This document shows positions 22,546 through 35,798 of a stretch of DNA of 64,000 bases, piece after piece. Location of the stretch: assembly GCF_029227915.1 (NCBI RefSeq), contig NC_079882.1:7502001-7566000 (forward strand). Direction: 5' to 3'. A model generated the notes under the pieces. That model ran no database searches. It had not been told where the DNA came from and saw only the letters and a program-made list of their open reading frames with translations. Within the stretch, counting starts at the first letter, position 1. Every line of letters begins with the position of its first letter. The stretch comes from Hydractinia symbiolongicarpus (lineage: Eukaryota; Cnidaria; Hydrozoa; Anthoathecata; Hydractiniidae). The position numbers and the translations under genes are program-made.

Positions 22546-23622
22546 AAAACAAGAAAAAGTTAAATTAAAAAAAATTTAAGTGAAATATAATTGTGTATAG
22601 TTGCTAAATGTCTAGCTGGATAGCTTTTTGACTTAGAGCACATGGGCCAATGTGCACATATTGATACTTAGGAACATTAAAAAGTTTGTAGATATAGAGA
22701 AAAGATATAGATATGTATCATTCCAAGAAAAATGTTTGTGATTCTGCAATTGTCCGCCCCAAGAAATAAATTTGTTTTCACCAAGCGTTATTAAAAAATG
22801 TATGTATATATGTGTATATAACACAAATGAAATTTTTAGGCTAAATGTCAATGATCAAAATCAAAACATAGCAAAACCGAATCACAGAATAACTAGCTAG
22901 CTAGCTTAAAACAACTGCTTTGTAAAATAAGAGAAAATTCTGTCATGGTTGACACGTGTGCTTGGGGTCTTAGGGCATTTCAAACCCTTAACAGATTAGT
23001 TAGTGAACATGTGGGAAAGCAGATATATCCACAAGTAATACACACACAAAAATGATAAGTATAACAACGGTCAGCATTTGTGAAATTATGTTAGCAACTA
23101 GGCTAGAGAGCTAGCTAACTAGCTACACATAAAAAAGGCAGACCCTAAGGCAAATCAAAGGCAACACAGTTATGGATGTCATAACCCATATACGGTCCAG
23201 TTTGCAAAGGAAACAAAAATGGTTATGCCAAAACAAATTAAAGAAAAGCAGATATAAAACACCATTGCAGTTGGCCAGATCTTTTCACAGCTTTGGCTGC
23301 CATTACTTTCTTCGTCTGCAAAGTATTAGTAAAGCCAACCTTCACCCTCCGTCACAGAGGCTTAAAATATGAAGGATAGTTTTAAAATTATGTTTAATAC
23401 AATTTTTTAAATTGCTGTAGAGTAAAATAGTATATGGTACAAAAATGTGCAAATAATTAGCAGGAACATTTCATTATTCATTCCCTACAGTCGTCAGAGA
23501 TAATAAATTACGCCCTGAGCAGAAGAGTCCGTGTTTTCTGCAGAATAGCGAAAAAATAAACATTGATATCATCGGGAAGCGTTATTTTCACTAAGTTTTA
23601 TGGCGTTCTGAAAGTGTTCGTA
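22546..23622. other. Upstream region of the NDFIP gene
   Basis: AT-rich DNA with several ctagctagct runs (22893-22905, 23105-23125). No open frame is supported. The promoter and 5' untranslated region of the NDFIP-type gene presumably lie in the last part, but no core promoter element is clear. Confidence 0.4.
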
Positions 23623-26600
23623 ATGACTACTTCCAATCCTAAGTATCAGTTGGTAAGTTTTATTTAATGCGCCTTTAAACAGTTTTATTTATATTTCTAA
23701 TCTATTAACTGAAGCGTTTTTTTGTTTGTTTTTTATAAAAAACTTTTACTAGCTATTATCTCTTTCTCTTTCTCAATCACTTTCTGGGATATCAACATAT
23801 ATAGCTACCAGCATCTCAAGTGTTCGTCATAAAAAATATATAAGGAGTTTTAACAAGTTTTTGCCTGCATTCAGGGTTATTATATCTAAGTTGTGTGACA
23901 TGTAAGGTGACATGTAGCGTAAACCCTTAAACAGTTAGGCTCAACCTGTAGCTTACACATATTAGCTAAAATATCTTTGTAGATTTACCCATAATAAAGC
24001 AGATGTTTTACAGTCAGATTGGCTTAAGAAAATTAACCAACATTAAGATTGACAAACATTAAGGAAGCGGAATTTGTTGCTTTGCCAGGTTATGCGCAGA
24101 TTTTATATGATCACAATCATGGTCAGGCTGCATCATATAAAAAAACACAGGCGTGTGGGACGTCGCGCTCCTAAAAATGTTTGCAGAGATTTTGGTGCGT
24201 GATTTATCACTCGCCTGAGCAGTCCTGGTCTTTTGAGGTGTGCGATTGCGCACCGCACCTCCGCACCTGAAATGTCTTTTGTATAAAGTAATTATTGACT
24301 ATAATAATCAAAGAAAAAAATGACAGAACACAGAACACCGTTCTTCACAGAACGTCTCTTCTTACAAAACCGAGGGCAGGGCTGACTTATTGCCTGCTGT
24401 GTCGTGTGGGAGACAGAACTTCTGGACTTCTTTTTAATACGATATACAACTTTTTCGATTATTACTAAACATATTTGATTTCTCTTTTCCCTTTTAAAAT
24501 TTTTTTAAACTTTATTCATCATGTTTTTTCTTTGGTATTACATCACGAGAACATTCGTCCGAAAGCTGTATTAAGTTGCAGGACACCTAACCTCTCCCAT
24601 GTTCTGGTTATGTTTAACTTGCATCGGTGTGCACTCTTCTTGCAGTATTCTTTGTGACGATGAAGGTCGGACTGACTTGTGGCATGGTTCTAAATGGCCT
24701 TCCAGCTTCCGTTCGAGTCTCAGTGTAATGTACCAGCCCAGCATAAGAGTGTCAGCATGAAGGAAAGGGGCCGACTTTAATGTTCTCTATGCCTTACGTT
24801 CTTCATAATAGCACCAGCCGTTTTTGATCGTGGCATTCAAATTTCACAACAAAGTTACGTCGGCAATTTTTTTCCCGACGTAATCATACCAATAAAAAAA
24901 TAATGCATACCTGATACTTCGTCACAAAACTTGGTCCTTCGATATATGGTTGCATTACGGCTTTTGCTGTCCCTTTTATCGTAGAACAATTTTGTATCGA
25001 TCTTACACCACACAAAATTAACAACTTTTGCGTCGTCTTTTTCAATGGTTTTATAGCCAATTACATCTGACACGTTCAATCCTTTGTTTTTAACCAAATC
25101 GCGCCACTGACGCGAACAAATATAATTAATTCTTAAATTATTTTAGAGCGTAAGATGTGTTTTTGTGCTGATTGGTTGATTGTTATTCGGGGTTCGCTAT
25201 AAGGTGGATTTGAATTTTAGGGATTTGCTCTGACTTTGTTTGTGTCTAAGCTTTCGTTTGAGAAAAACTAAATTGGATATTCTCATAGAAAGCTTAGTTA
25301 ACTAGGCTATGTAGCCATAATAATGCTCAGCATTAGAAACCAAGTAAATATGATAACACTTTTTTGCACATTTTTAAACTATTTCTCAGGACTCTTGGCA
25401 CTTATGGCTGAAATTTTAAAGCAAATCAGGATATATAATAATAATAATGGTGGGTGATGGTTGTTGGGAGACAGCGAGCATATAAAATTTTGTTATTGCT
25501 CTGGTTCTTCCGACTCTGTATGTTAAAAGTTTCGATCAAAAAGTAAGTCTGTCTTGTAACTTAACACCGAATATTTGTGACGTTTGCATATTATTGCTTT
25601 GATGCTATTATTGCTCAGATATATGTGTTATAAAACAAAGACATGCATTCATTGTCAAGATTTATGGAATCGTAAAAAATGATACGTCATTTTTAACAAG
25701 TGGAATTGTATATTTTAGCTAAAACAATACTGAAAATACATTTCTATAAACATCTAAAAATGTATTTAAAATTATCTTTTACGTATAAAACACCTCAAAA
25801 TTCAGCACAATGTTTGTTTGTTAGATAATGGTTGTTATTCTAGATAGAGTTTTTTTGGATTTTGGCTAACTGAGATATATTTGCATTAAAAAATCAGAGT
25901 GGCTTTTTCTTCCTCTGTTTATGGATATTTCAAATATTCATTGAAAACAAAATGGTTCATCACATTCCAACATAAGTTAAGTCTGGTCTAACAACGACAT
26001 AGTTTTTTGTAAGGCAACTCGCTATTATACAATATTTCAGAAAGTTTTCTTGTGTTAGTCAAGTCATCATTACCATTTAAGGGATATTAACTAAGCAAAT
26101 GGAAACTTATAACTGTTTCAATGACAATTAATCATTATATATAACGCAACAAATTCCTCCTGGATTAAATCTGTACCATAAAAAGGCCTTACTGTTGTTT
26201 TTAAAACTGGTGCATTGAAAAGTATTATAGCATTGCCCTTCTACGAGTGACTTCATTATTTAAAAAATTGGAAGCAATTATATGCACACGATACATTGTC
26301 TATTTACAAGATATTAATAAATCAAAGAAATGTTAGATGATGTTGATCGGATTAAGAAAAATAACTGTGACAAATTATTTAAAAAATTTTTTTCTATATC
26401 ATGAAAAGCAGGCTTTAAGGGCTCAAAAAAAGGCACCCCTTAAAGTCTTGTAGCACTAGGGTTTACTGCTTTACTTTACTTTACTGCTTTGCTTATCATA
26501 TTTTTATTTCTGTATTATAGCTTCAAAATGAAGATGATGATCAAAGTACTCCAAACACAGAAATTGTAAATGATTCAAGAGAAACAGAATTAAGTGAGCA

Positions 26601-28711
26601 GGTACCACCACCCCCTGTGGTTCCGGCTGAAGATAATACTCCTTTAACAGCAAGTAACACTGAGTCCCCTCCTCCTTATGATGGTGCTACAGAAGAAGCT
26701 ACAACAAGTGCAGTGATTTCAAACGAGCCTCCTCCTTTGTACACAGATATTGTGAAATTACCAACTTATAATGAATCAGAAAATATAGAGACAGAAAATG
26801 AAGAAGAAAATCCACAGAATGCATCGGTAATCTTGAACAATATTCTTGTATTCTACATTTACCTCTTGTAATGATATATTTTGCAATTATCCACTGGTTA
26901 TGAAAATTCCCATTATTGTTTTGTATGTTAGATATTCCTCTTAAAAACTTTAACCATCAAACTTTGGTTTTGTTATCAAGTTGGCAGATTTGATTTTTTA
27001 AGAATTCAATCTAAACAATGGAAACAATTAATGGTACAATAAACCAGTAATCAGAGTGTTTAGCTTGTGGGTTTTTAGAATCAGTTCACCTTTTTTTTAC
27101 TGATAAAAATTTTCTGTGATCACATTGCGTTTTATTTTATATTTATTGTTGTGTAAATTATCATTTAAATTTTTAGATGTTTTTATTTTGGTTAAGTAAT
27201 GCATCAACAGTTTCCAGTGGTACGTATAAAACTAAACAGATTTGCCAATTTAATTTATTAAGTGCAGAAACATTTGTGCCAAAAAAAATTTAACTTTGTA
27301 AAGTTTTTGTGCCTACTTTCAATGCTGCTCGATCTCTAGATTGAATTTGTGATTTTATTTTTAGGATTTAACGATGAACAACTTGGCACAGATGTTGGAT
27401 TTATATTCTCTTTCCTAGGTATTATATGATGTGTTTTTTCAAATATAAGTTCCATCAAGTCTTGTCTACAAAAACAAGTATTTCTTGAATCACATAGAAG
27501 CTGGCAAAGTTCTAGAATGTCCCAATGCAAACAGGGCTGTTGTGGAAAATACACTTTGTGACTAGCCTGCTGATTTTAAAAATCTGATTTGTTTTTTTTC
27601 TGTGATGACCTTTAACCAAGGACAAAATTTGCTTTGTAATGTTTACTTTATTCCGATTTTTTTATGTTATGCTTTGACTATCTGGTTTGTCATGTTAGAT
27701 ATTTGTGTCGTCACAAGGTAGCTAGTGGAAACTGAATTATCACATGAGAAATAAAAGAGGTAGCTACAGGCTTATAAAACAAAAGGGAAATTTTCAGATG
27801 TATATTTTAGGTCCGATACTCAGATTTTAATTAAAATAAATATAGATACACAATATCGAGCCCAAACATGGTCTGATATCTTTTCCACGCGAAATTCGCA
27901 ATTATATTAACTTTCATTTGACATGATTTCTTGTCGAGCTAAATATGGAATAAGACCTTCAAGCAAAGTTTCAAGTTTCTGCCAATTTTTTTAAAATTGA
28001 AACACTATCACCTTTTAAACTGCTAGTTGTTCTTTTAGTTGCTTTCATATTCAACTGGATTGGGTTTCTGGTGGCATATTGTTTCACAACATCTTTATCT
28101 TCGAATTATGGTGCCATATCTGGTTTTGGACTTTCGTTGGTAAAATGGGCATTTATAGTGAAGGTGGGTCCTGAATCTCAGAATAGCTTTCTTGTTTTAC
28201 AGCTCGAACTGTGTCTGGATCTATAGCGATTTTTTGTTTTTAGCATTCAGAGTGGTCTAAGAATTATTTTGAGGAAAATCCTTGGTTGATGTATGTATTT
28301 GTCTTATTCGGTAAGTGTTCCTATTTTTTGTCTGTTTTTAATAAATGAACAGATGAATAAAAGAATAGGTGAAAGAACAAGTAAATATCCGATGTTTATA
28401 CTAATAGTTTTCTCACGCTATGTTTTAAGGGAATGCCATGAAATGGTACAAAACGAAATTAGGGATTTAATCAATGAAATGAGACTTAATAGCGCGGTGA
28501 TCCAGTATGTAGAGTGGCTAATTTAACACACATTACCCTCCACCTATTCCGAATAAAAGAACAAATCAATTGTTAATTTTTCGATCATTATTTTCTTCTT
28601 TCAGGTTGGATTGTATTTCTTCGTGGTATATTCGCATATGCGCAGCTTAAACGTTATGTGTATTCGCGACGTCAAGAAAATGCTGACTCTGAGAATGGCA
28701 TGTTTACGTAA
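23623..28711 (+). CDS. NDFIP1: NEDD4-family-interacting protein (NDFIP1/2-like), 7 exons
   Basis: A membrane adaptor that recruits and activates HECT ubiquitin ligases of the NEDD4 family on endosomes and Golgi. Exons: 23623-23652, 26521-26826, 27177-27219, 27365-27418, 28039-28163, 28244-28310, 28605-28711. All have GT/AG borders and consistent phases, giving 243 aa. The acidic, proline-rich N-terminus carries three ligase-binding motifs: PPPY (60-63), PPLY (81-84) and LPTY (90-93). Three membrane spans follow, with family-typical stretches FNWIGF, YGAISGFGLSLVKW and FGWIVFLRGIFAYA. The 10-codon first exon is inferred from a start codon, a perfect gtaagt donor and phase 0; it is the least certain exon, and it leaves a 2.9-kb first intron. 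The symbol is given for the family; NDFIP1 versus NDFIP2 cannot be settled by eye. Confidence 0.93.
23653..26520 (+). other. First intron of the NDFIP-type gene (2.9 kb)
   Basis: The intron runs from a gtaagt donor to a tattatag acceptor. It contains short open frames on both strands (for example 24855-25097 minus) with no domain I can name, and a short ttact-rich run just before the acceptor (about 26463-26490). Nothing else is recognised. Confidence 0.45.
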
Positions 28712-28859
28712 ACAACATGAATCGAAACCGCCATCTAACTTATTTGACCTTATTTCAACCTCGAGTTATTCTCCTGTCAGTAACAGAAGTTGTTTTTACA
28801 GTCATGTAAGAAAATAGCTTGTTTCGAATATGCGTATTAAAATGTTTTCGTCTCAGACA

Positions 28860-28865
28860 AATAAA
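28860..28865 (+). terminator. Polyadenylation signal (AATAAA) of the NDFIP-type gene
   Basis: A canonical AATAAA lies about 150 bp downstream of the stop codon at 28709-28711. Confidence 0.55.
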
Positions 28866-30700
28866 CGGTCATGTTTTTAACTTCTGAACTTAACGATTAA
28901 AATGACGAATTCCCGTTATGACAAATTAATCTAGTATTTGTTATGAGGTATTACTTTTTGCAAAAAAAACCCTTTATAATGAAATCATAGGTTTGTAATT
29001 GTATGAAGTATAATTACAAGGATTCAAGGATACGAATGTATATAATGTTTTTTTCGTCTTTTTTTAGTGTTGTGCTTTATTTTTTATTTAGGTTCCTTTA
29101 AATATATGTAAATAGATATTTTTCTACTTGTCATCTATGTAATGATTTATCGGTGCCGTAATCTTATACTAATAACAAAATTAATTCTAATTTTAAAAAT
29201 CAGTCAATTTTTCTGCGCGATAGGAAAATGTGTGTGTTTCACCGAAATGGAATAACCCTTGAAATGTTATATCTGTGGGAATGTTACTTTATATTAACTA
29301 CGCATATATTTCTTGTAAAAATCTACAACACTGTATTGTTATTATTGGTAAACTTGTCTAAAAACAATTCCCAGAGTTTTTCTTATATCCCATGTGAATT
29401 TTCACCACCTAAATTACTACAGGATGTGTGCACAATTTTTTTTGTGAAAACCAGTACATACGTTTTATCTCAAGTAAATGTTACGCAACATAACTTAAAA
29501 AATATGCGCATGCGTTAATAATTACTAATTCAGAGTTCGTGCCTAACGACTTTTTCCGCATCCTACTTGTCATGTCAAGTGACCTGCGACACCATTAACT
29601 TTTTTCAACCATGATTTTCTCGCTTAATCAGTTAAATTGTTACATGGTATAATACAAATTAGATGACCGTCGTGTTCATAAGACCGATAATTCAGAGGAT
29701 TGTTTGAAATGAAGAGTTCAACAGCGTTGACTAGATTACATTTGTCAGGTGTTTTAAATTTAATGTCATGGCTTTTAAGTACTGTAACTAACCTTGTTTA
29801 CGAAAAAAGATATCTGACTATTTATCTTATGATTCTAAAACTATCTTGTGATGTCCTTTAAACTTAAACCAACAGACACTCAGAAAATAATTAGAACACA
29901 AAAAATATACCAGACACCGTTTGAAGTAGCTGCGACGCTAGAGCAGTGTTAAGTAGTGACCCTAGTGTTGCTGTAATTAAGTAGTTCAGGGGAGAAACAG
30001 GGGCGGTCATTAGGAAGAAACACCCAAAATGTGAATTCTGTTACCTACTAACTTACTCACTGCAAAGTGAAAATCTTGTTCGATTACGTTTTGTGTGACT
30101 AATTTTTTTGGCAAGTTTTATTGGAAATATCGGACATGTTTTCTTTGAACAACTAAAACCGGAATGTTTGTCGTAAGCCATGAGGCTGACTGAATTATTC
30201 CTTTCACTGTAAATACTGAGTTAACATGAAACTTATACCGTCATTTTTTCATTGAAAAGAACAATTGCACAATGTTTGGACATGTGACTAACCCATTTTC
30301 ACGTTTTTTGAGATTTCGCCCGGATATCGAACAAAAAATGGAACCTTGGTCGATTACAAAGCAACACCATGAATATATGTTTCTTAAGTTTCTCATAGAA
30401 AAACTCTGATTTTATTCAATGGAGTATTTTTCATAATCTAAAAAAATATAACTACATTTCTTAAGAACTATCGCGTTTCTCGTAGGTAATATTAGCCAAT
30501 CGAAAACTTCTCATCAAAAATTAGTTTACTCATCATTAGTTTTATAATTTACAAGAAAAAGAGAACGAAATAAAACGATTATCTATTATTTCTAGGACAG
30601 TCGGGACAGCCAATCGTTTTAATTAACTAGAAACGCAACAGGAATAAGGAAAACCTAATAAACAAACATAAAAAAAATGAAAGCAAGTCTACAAATAAAG
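28866..30700. other. Intergenic stretch, nothing recognised
   Basis: AT-rich DNA between two convergent genes (NDFIP-type on plus, secreted protein on minus). The longest frame (29228-29518 plus) has no recognisable domain and no splice or promoter context. Confidence 0.45.
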
Positions 30701-30707
30701 TCCTCTT

Positions 30708-31598
30708 TTAAAATCCGTGATTATCATCCGAGATGATCTTTGCCTCAACTGAAATGCAGTGCTTTCTCGAAATGCTAACGGAGGGTTGTTTGGTGAAGTC
30801 TTCTCCGAACCAGATTCTCAACTTCTCATCTTTGCTCAAGCGAATTGCTTTGCTTTTGTAGTCGCTTAGAACCAAGTAGGGACTTTCAGGGTTAAAGTTA
30901 GGCAACATGTAAGACCATTCCTTATTTGGTTTTACTTGTCCAGGTTTGGGTAGAAGAACATGGTTTCTTGAGTTTGTTACCAATGTGGCAACAGACTTGC
31001 CACAGCCCCAGTAATTCTTAGATGAACTTGAAAAGATTGCGTCAAACAAACTGCATGAATAGGAACCGCGGATATTTGTCAGTTTCAAAGCAATGACTGT
31101 TCCTGCTTTTGGCATTGTCACAGTTCCAAAAATGTTTGGTTTAGCACCATAACAAGTGTTTCCAAGAGGCACCCAGGGATATTGACCTAAATGAGAAGTA
31201 TGCTTAGTATTTATATTCCCCAGAACAGATATAGCTAATAGATACAAATGAAGAAAACTAGAAGCAAACATTCTTATATATTCTAAAATTTCATTGGATT
31301 TTACCTTAAAATTAACCAATCGAAGCTTTAAACTATGTAGCTTTTATCACTTTTTAAACTAACCTTCAATTTCCCTTTCTTTAATTCCTTTGAGGCTTTG
31401 AAAAACAAGAAGACACCTGTTGATGTCCTTCGGTGTAACAGTTGATGGTATTGGAACACGATCTCGCACTGCGATTGCTACGGAGAATGTTAAATACTAT
31501 GAGATGTAAAGATAAAGAGACAATTTTTAATGTCGAAGCAAATCAAAGTTACCTGTGCCAAGCAGTGCCAGTGCAAAAAGTTGTAAAAATGCCATCAT
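30708..31598 (-). CDS. Secreted protein of unknown function, 3 exons
   Basis: Coding exons on the minus strand are 31598-31553, 31477-31364 and 31186-30708. The introns have GT/AG borders and phase 1 throughout, and the protein is 212 aa. The first exon encodes a strong signal peptide (about residues 1-17; two adjacent Met codons, the first used here). The mature protein starts with a short charged segment including NRCLLVFQSLKG. It continues as a domain rich in beta-prone residues with four further cysteines, and near the end has LRIWFGED, a motif I associate with secreted cnidarian proteins of no assigned function. An acceptor just upstream of the start and a gtaagt donor near 31710 suggest a non-coding 5' exon. 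I do not recognise the family and assign no role. Confidence 0.82.
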
Positions 31599-32088
31599 TT
31601 TTTTCACTTAAATCTATAACATAAAAATTAGTATATTTGAAACTTTTTGACAGCGAATTCTTAAATATTATAACGAAATATTAGTGGATTTAAAAGTCAC
31701 TTACACTGTCTGCTAAAACAAAACAACACAACCGCTTCGATTTATCCCGCTTTCCATGTTTTTATAGTCATTTAACAATGTAGACAGTGATTACTTTCAG
31801 TGCATCTAGAATTTCAAGTCATACTGTCTGTAATGATCGTTAATTTCTTCAATACAATACTAACATGTTGTCAATATTCATGCACAGGTGGTCGACCGTG
31901 AAGAAGATAACAATAGGTGTTGATTTCATTGAAGACATTAACTTGGTGAAACAAGCAAATTCAGTTTTCTATCTTTGGTACTTAATTGTCTGTTTTTCAG
32001 CTTTTTTTATGTGCGAAATAAAACAAATGTCTAACTTTTCAAGGTTTTATCAAAAGACAAGTGTTGAAAAAGTTACATAAAACAAATA

Positions 32089-32972
32089 CAGTTAACTCCT
32101 GCTAACTCGAACACCGAATAACTCGAACTTTCATTTCCTTAAACCATTTTCTTGGGTGTCTTGAAATTTCGTTAACTCTATTCGTGCTAGTCCTTTTAAG
32201 GGCTTCTCAATGCTGGGGGGGGGGGAGGATTCGACCCCCCCCCTGTGTAGTTTCTACAATTGTTGTCCGTTGGACTTGAAACTTACCACAATTGTTATCC
32301 AGGTATTATTAAACAATTTGGTGAAAAAAATTGGTGACGTCAGCGTTTTGGTCAAATATCGGTGACATATAGAAAAAGCCACTAAATTGTGTTAATTGTT
32401 GTATAATTGCGATGGATTTTGTAACAATAATAACAGAAACATAAAATAATATAAACTAAGAAGTCACAAAGCTTTTAAAAACATGTAAAAAAAATTATTG
32501 GTAAAATCTTTTTTCAGAACTTTACTCAACATCTTTACTCAACATAAAAGAAGTGTTGCCGTGGCTTCGGCATAATTCCAAAAAAAATTTTTGGAAAATA
32601 AAGCTAAATGAAGGTTAGGAAAAGTCACAAAAATTGAAGGTGTAACTATAAACACATCAAAAGTTATTAAAAGAAGTTTAAGAGAGGGGGGGGGGGGGTA
32701 AATCGTACTTTCTTCTATAACAAACTCCGGTTAACTCGAACCTCGGTTAACTCGAACATTCGTTAAAAGGGATTAACATGCCTTTTCATCGCTAAGGTTG
32801 CACCTTTTCCCGGTAACTGCTGACCCACCTCTTCAAAAATCGCTTAAACTGAAACTATAATCTCATTTTAGACTAAATCCGACTTAACGGAAGCTTCGTT
32901 TAACTCAAAAATTCGTTAGGTCGAAATATTTTTCTCGGTTCCTTGAAGGTTCGAGTTGCCGGGAATTAACTG
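32089..32972 (+). mobile_element. Tc1/mariner-type (pogo/Tigger-like) MITE, 884 bp
   Basis: The ends are imperfect inverted repeats: left cagttaactcctgctaactc, and the inverse of the right end cagttaattcccggcaactc. Both sides are flanked by TA (32087-32088, 32973-32974). CAGT-starting ends with a TA duplication fit the Tc1/mariner superfamily. There is no transposase frame. Inside are an 11-base G run (32215-32225) facing a 9-base C run (32235-32243), and a 13-base G run (32686-32698). A truncated relative is at 13656-13830. Confidence 0.75.
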
Positions 32973-33288
32973 TAGTTCTTAAGACTTGAAAAATAAAATG
33001 TCGCCTAAAACTTATAAAAAGGAAAGAAGAAAGTTTAAACCTGGTACATTGAATGATATGCAGAAAAATAAATAAATAATGTCTCTCATACTAATACCAG
33101 TATTCTGTACCTGAGCGATTTTATAGCCATGTTACGGAAACACAAAATACAATACATAAAGAACGAGCATTCATCCACAGGCTACGGAATAGTCTACCGT
33201 ATTGCGTCTGCGGCTATGTGGTTAACTGGCTAAAATACGAAAGTGGCCACATACAGTTCGCCGCAACAGAATTTCTAGATGCTTCTTA

Positions 33289-33845
33289 CCGTAATTATTG
33301 TAAGTTAGTGCGGCCTCTAATTAGTGCGAATGGCCTTTTTTTCGAAAATTGAACAATTTATTTTCCTCTTATTATTAGTGCGGATGAAATCTTGGTAATT
33401 TTCAATTTTCTTATTTAGTGCGGGAAGGGTCAAAAATTCCTGTAATTATAGTGCGGGCTGACATTATTCCTATCAGAGAGGAAATAAAATCTTTTTCGTA
33501 TCAAAAACTTCAACTTTAATTATAAAGAAAGATTACAAAATAAAAGGGTCTTCTTCGTTCGTTGTCATCATTTTGGAAAATGGTGCATGAATTCTCCATG
33601 CAGCTGGCGTAAAAGGCACCATTTCTGACCTAGTTTTTGTCTGTGGTTGTTAATTAAGAATTTATCAAAAAATAAAATGTGTATTTTTTCCCCTCTTATT
33701 TAGTGCAGTAATGATAAAATTTTCCTCTTATTATTAGTGCGGTCTTGAGTTGATGATTTGATGGTAATTTATCTCCACTAATTATTAATACGGTATGTAC
33801 AAAATAATTATTCTTTTTGGCCGCACTAAATTAGAATAATTACGG
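33289..33845 (+). mobile_element. MITE with 27-bp inverted ends and TA target, 557 bp
   Basis: The left end ccgtaattattgtaagttag continues to gtgcggcc; the inverse of the right end is ccgtaattattctaatttag continuing to gtgcggcc, with two differences in 27 bp. TA lies on both outer sides (33287-33288, 33846-33847). The interior is built from many scattered copies of tta-ttagtgcgg in both strands. There is no coding capacity. The superfamily is uncertain beyond the TA target site. Confidence 0.75.
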
Positions 33846-34170
33846 TATGTCCATTGTAATTGGTAGAAACATCTTAAGTGCATCATAAACTTGAGTGAAA
33901 GTCTAATCTTCAATTCATTTCTGTTATAGGACCTAATCTACTACAGGTAATGAATTCAGCACTGCAATAGTATTCACATAGGCTCCTTTGTAGTTGCTTC
34001 TCAAAACGAGGAATGACTGTTTTCCTTTTCTAATACCTGCATATTGTGGATAGAAAATAGATGCGCACAGCTTTATTTCAGCATAAGTGAATATATATCA
34101 TAGCACATCCGTATTTCATTCTCAACAGAGAATGTTTCACCCCGATCAGACCTCTGATCATGATGGGGGA

Positions 34171-34278
34171 GTCCCGCTCATTGCCAGGCAGTATGTTGCT
34201 CATTGTCGAATCCCGCTCATTGCCAGGCAGTATGTTGCTCATTGTCGAATCCCGCTCATTGCCAGGCAGTATGTTAGT
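34171..34278. repeat. 39-bp minisatellite, about 2.7 copies
   Basis: The unit starting tcccgctcattgccaggcag and ending attgtcgaa is repeated in direct order twice in full, then a partial third copy diverges at about 34273. Because 39 is a multiple of three, the repeats stay in frame and create short frames on both strands, which are not evidence of a gene. Confidence 0.9.
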
Positions 34279-34289
34279 GATGAACAAAG

Positions 34290-35790
34290 TAGTTCATCTT
34301 CAATATGATTTATCCCAGTACATTATGCTGATGGCGGAACCCGTGTATGTCTTCTATTGGTCCGTCCGTGCGTCAAAATGTTTACAAGACAATGTGCGCA
34401 CGTAGCGGTAGATATTTAACGGTTTCTTTTTTCCCTTATTATTATTTTATTTTATTTTTATTTACGATTCTCTGTTTATGTTTATAATTCTCTAAGAAAC
34501 CAATTTTGACAAAAAATGTAGCTACACCATGGCAAGTACACTAACCCAGAGCTAGACGTATGTATGCTGTTCTGTTAAGGCTTTTATTCAGTTTGGTATC
34601 AGTGCTTTTTAGCTATAGCTCCAGCGTATTTCGAGAAAGCGTCGTAAAACCTTTTTGCTTTCTTCATATAAGATTTAAGACAGGAAGAGCGATTTCAGGA
34701 CTCTTCTACCATATAATTTTCAATTAGTTCCCCTAATACATTAAGGCTTAGTGTATTCTGAAAGCGTTCTTACATTTGGGCAAACGTCAGTGTAAATTTT
34801 TATGTAGACTAGTTTTAATAAAAAGAAAAACGTGTAGTTTCTGTAACTTATTTTCGTAGTAATCGAGGCAAGACACGCATGGGCCTGATAGCACATGCTT
34901 GGATACAACTTTCCCACTCATTTTTACTCACAAGTCAATTCTATTTGTACGCAATAAGTTAATGGTACATGGCAACCAACATTATTTATTAGCCCAACAT
35001 TTTTGTACTAACTCCTGAACCACAACGTTTTGGGGTTTGAAATTTTAGTGAATTTTCATCAATTTTTCTAAGCTTCAGGATCAAAAAAATTTTTGTCATG
35101 GTGACTTATCGGTTAGCACGCGGTTGGAAAAAAATCGGCCAAATTGTTTTTTTTTAAATATGTTCATGCATTAACACTTTCAAGGTCATACTTCAGTTTC
35201 AGTATGACGTCATAGATAAGTACATAGCGGTACTCAAAATTCAGTCTCCATAATATATTTTTGCACCAAATGCTAAATACGATACTTCATACATACATTC
35301 CACCAAATATTCAGGTTATATACAAAAGTTTAAAAACGTCATATATAAACATTATGCCTCCCCTCATGATTCACCAGAACATGTCTGAAACTTATTTTCT
35401 TTTGTAAACACGCAAGCACAGACCCAACCTCGTTCCCAGGGCATTTTGCCTTGTTGATAAGTTGTTGATAAGTTTTGCCTTGTTGATAAGTTAATAACGG
35501 CTCAGGCGCCACAAGACCCTTTGACCCCAGGGCGTTGTATTTTGAAATATCAAAACCTGTTAAAAAGTATTCGTTTTATTACGTCACCAAAAAGAAAACA
35601 ATATGTTCGAATGGTATTTCTACAAAATAAATAATTGTTTTTCTTATTTTTTACGTCGTTTTATATAATAGTTTGGCAAAGAAGCTGTTATTAAACAATT
35701 TATCGGATGTTTCTAGTCTAGAGAAGTGATTTTAAAGATAGAATCCTTATTATCCAGTAAATATTGACTGAGTTGTTATTTTTTCTAGTT
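34290..35790. other. Intergenic stretch upstream of the LINE
   Basis: No gene is seen. A dispersed cctcgttcccagggc repeat end is at about 35431-35446, followed by short direct repeats of ttgccttgttgataag (about 35449-35490). Confidence 0.45.
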
Positions 35791-35798
35791 TGTTATGA

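Noticed and set aside
24855-25097. Minus-strand frame with VNFVWCKI, faintly like hAT-type zinc-finger sequence
   Set aside because: Too short and without the expected cysteine/histidine partners; similarity is below what I would defend.
29228-29518. Plus-strand frame of 96 codons
   Set aside because: No domain and no start or splice context; AT-rich hydrophobic residues are expected by chance.
34078-34405. Overlapping frames encoding repeated short peptides
   Set aside because: They arise from the 39-bp minisatellite, whose period is a multiple of three; there is no domain or gene context.
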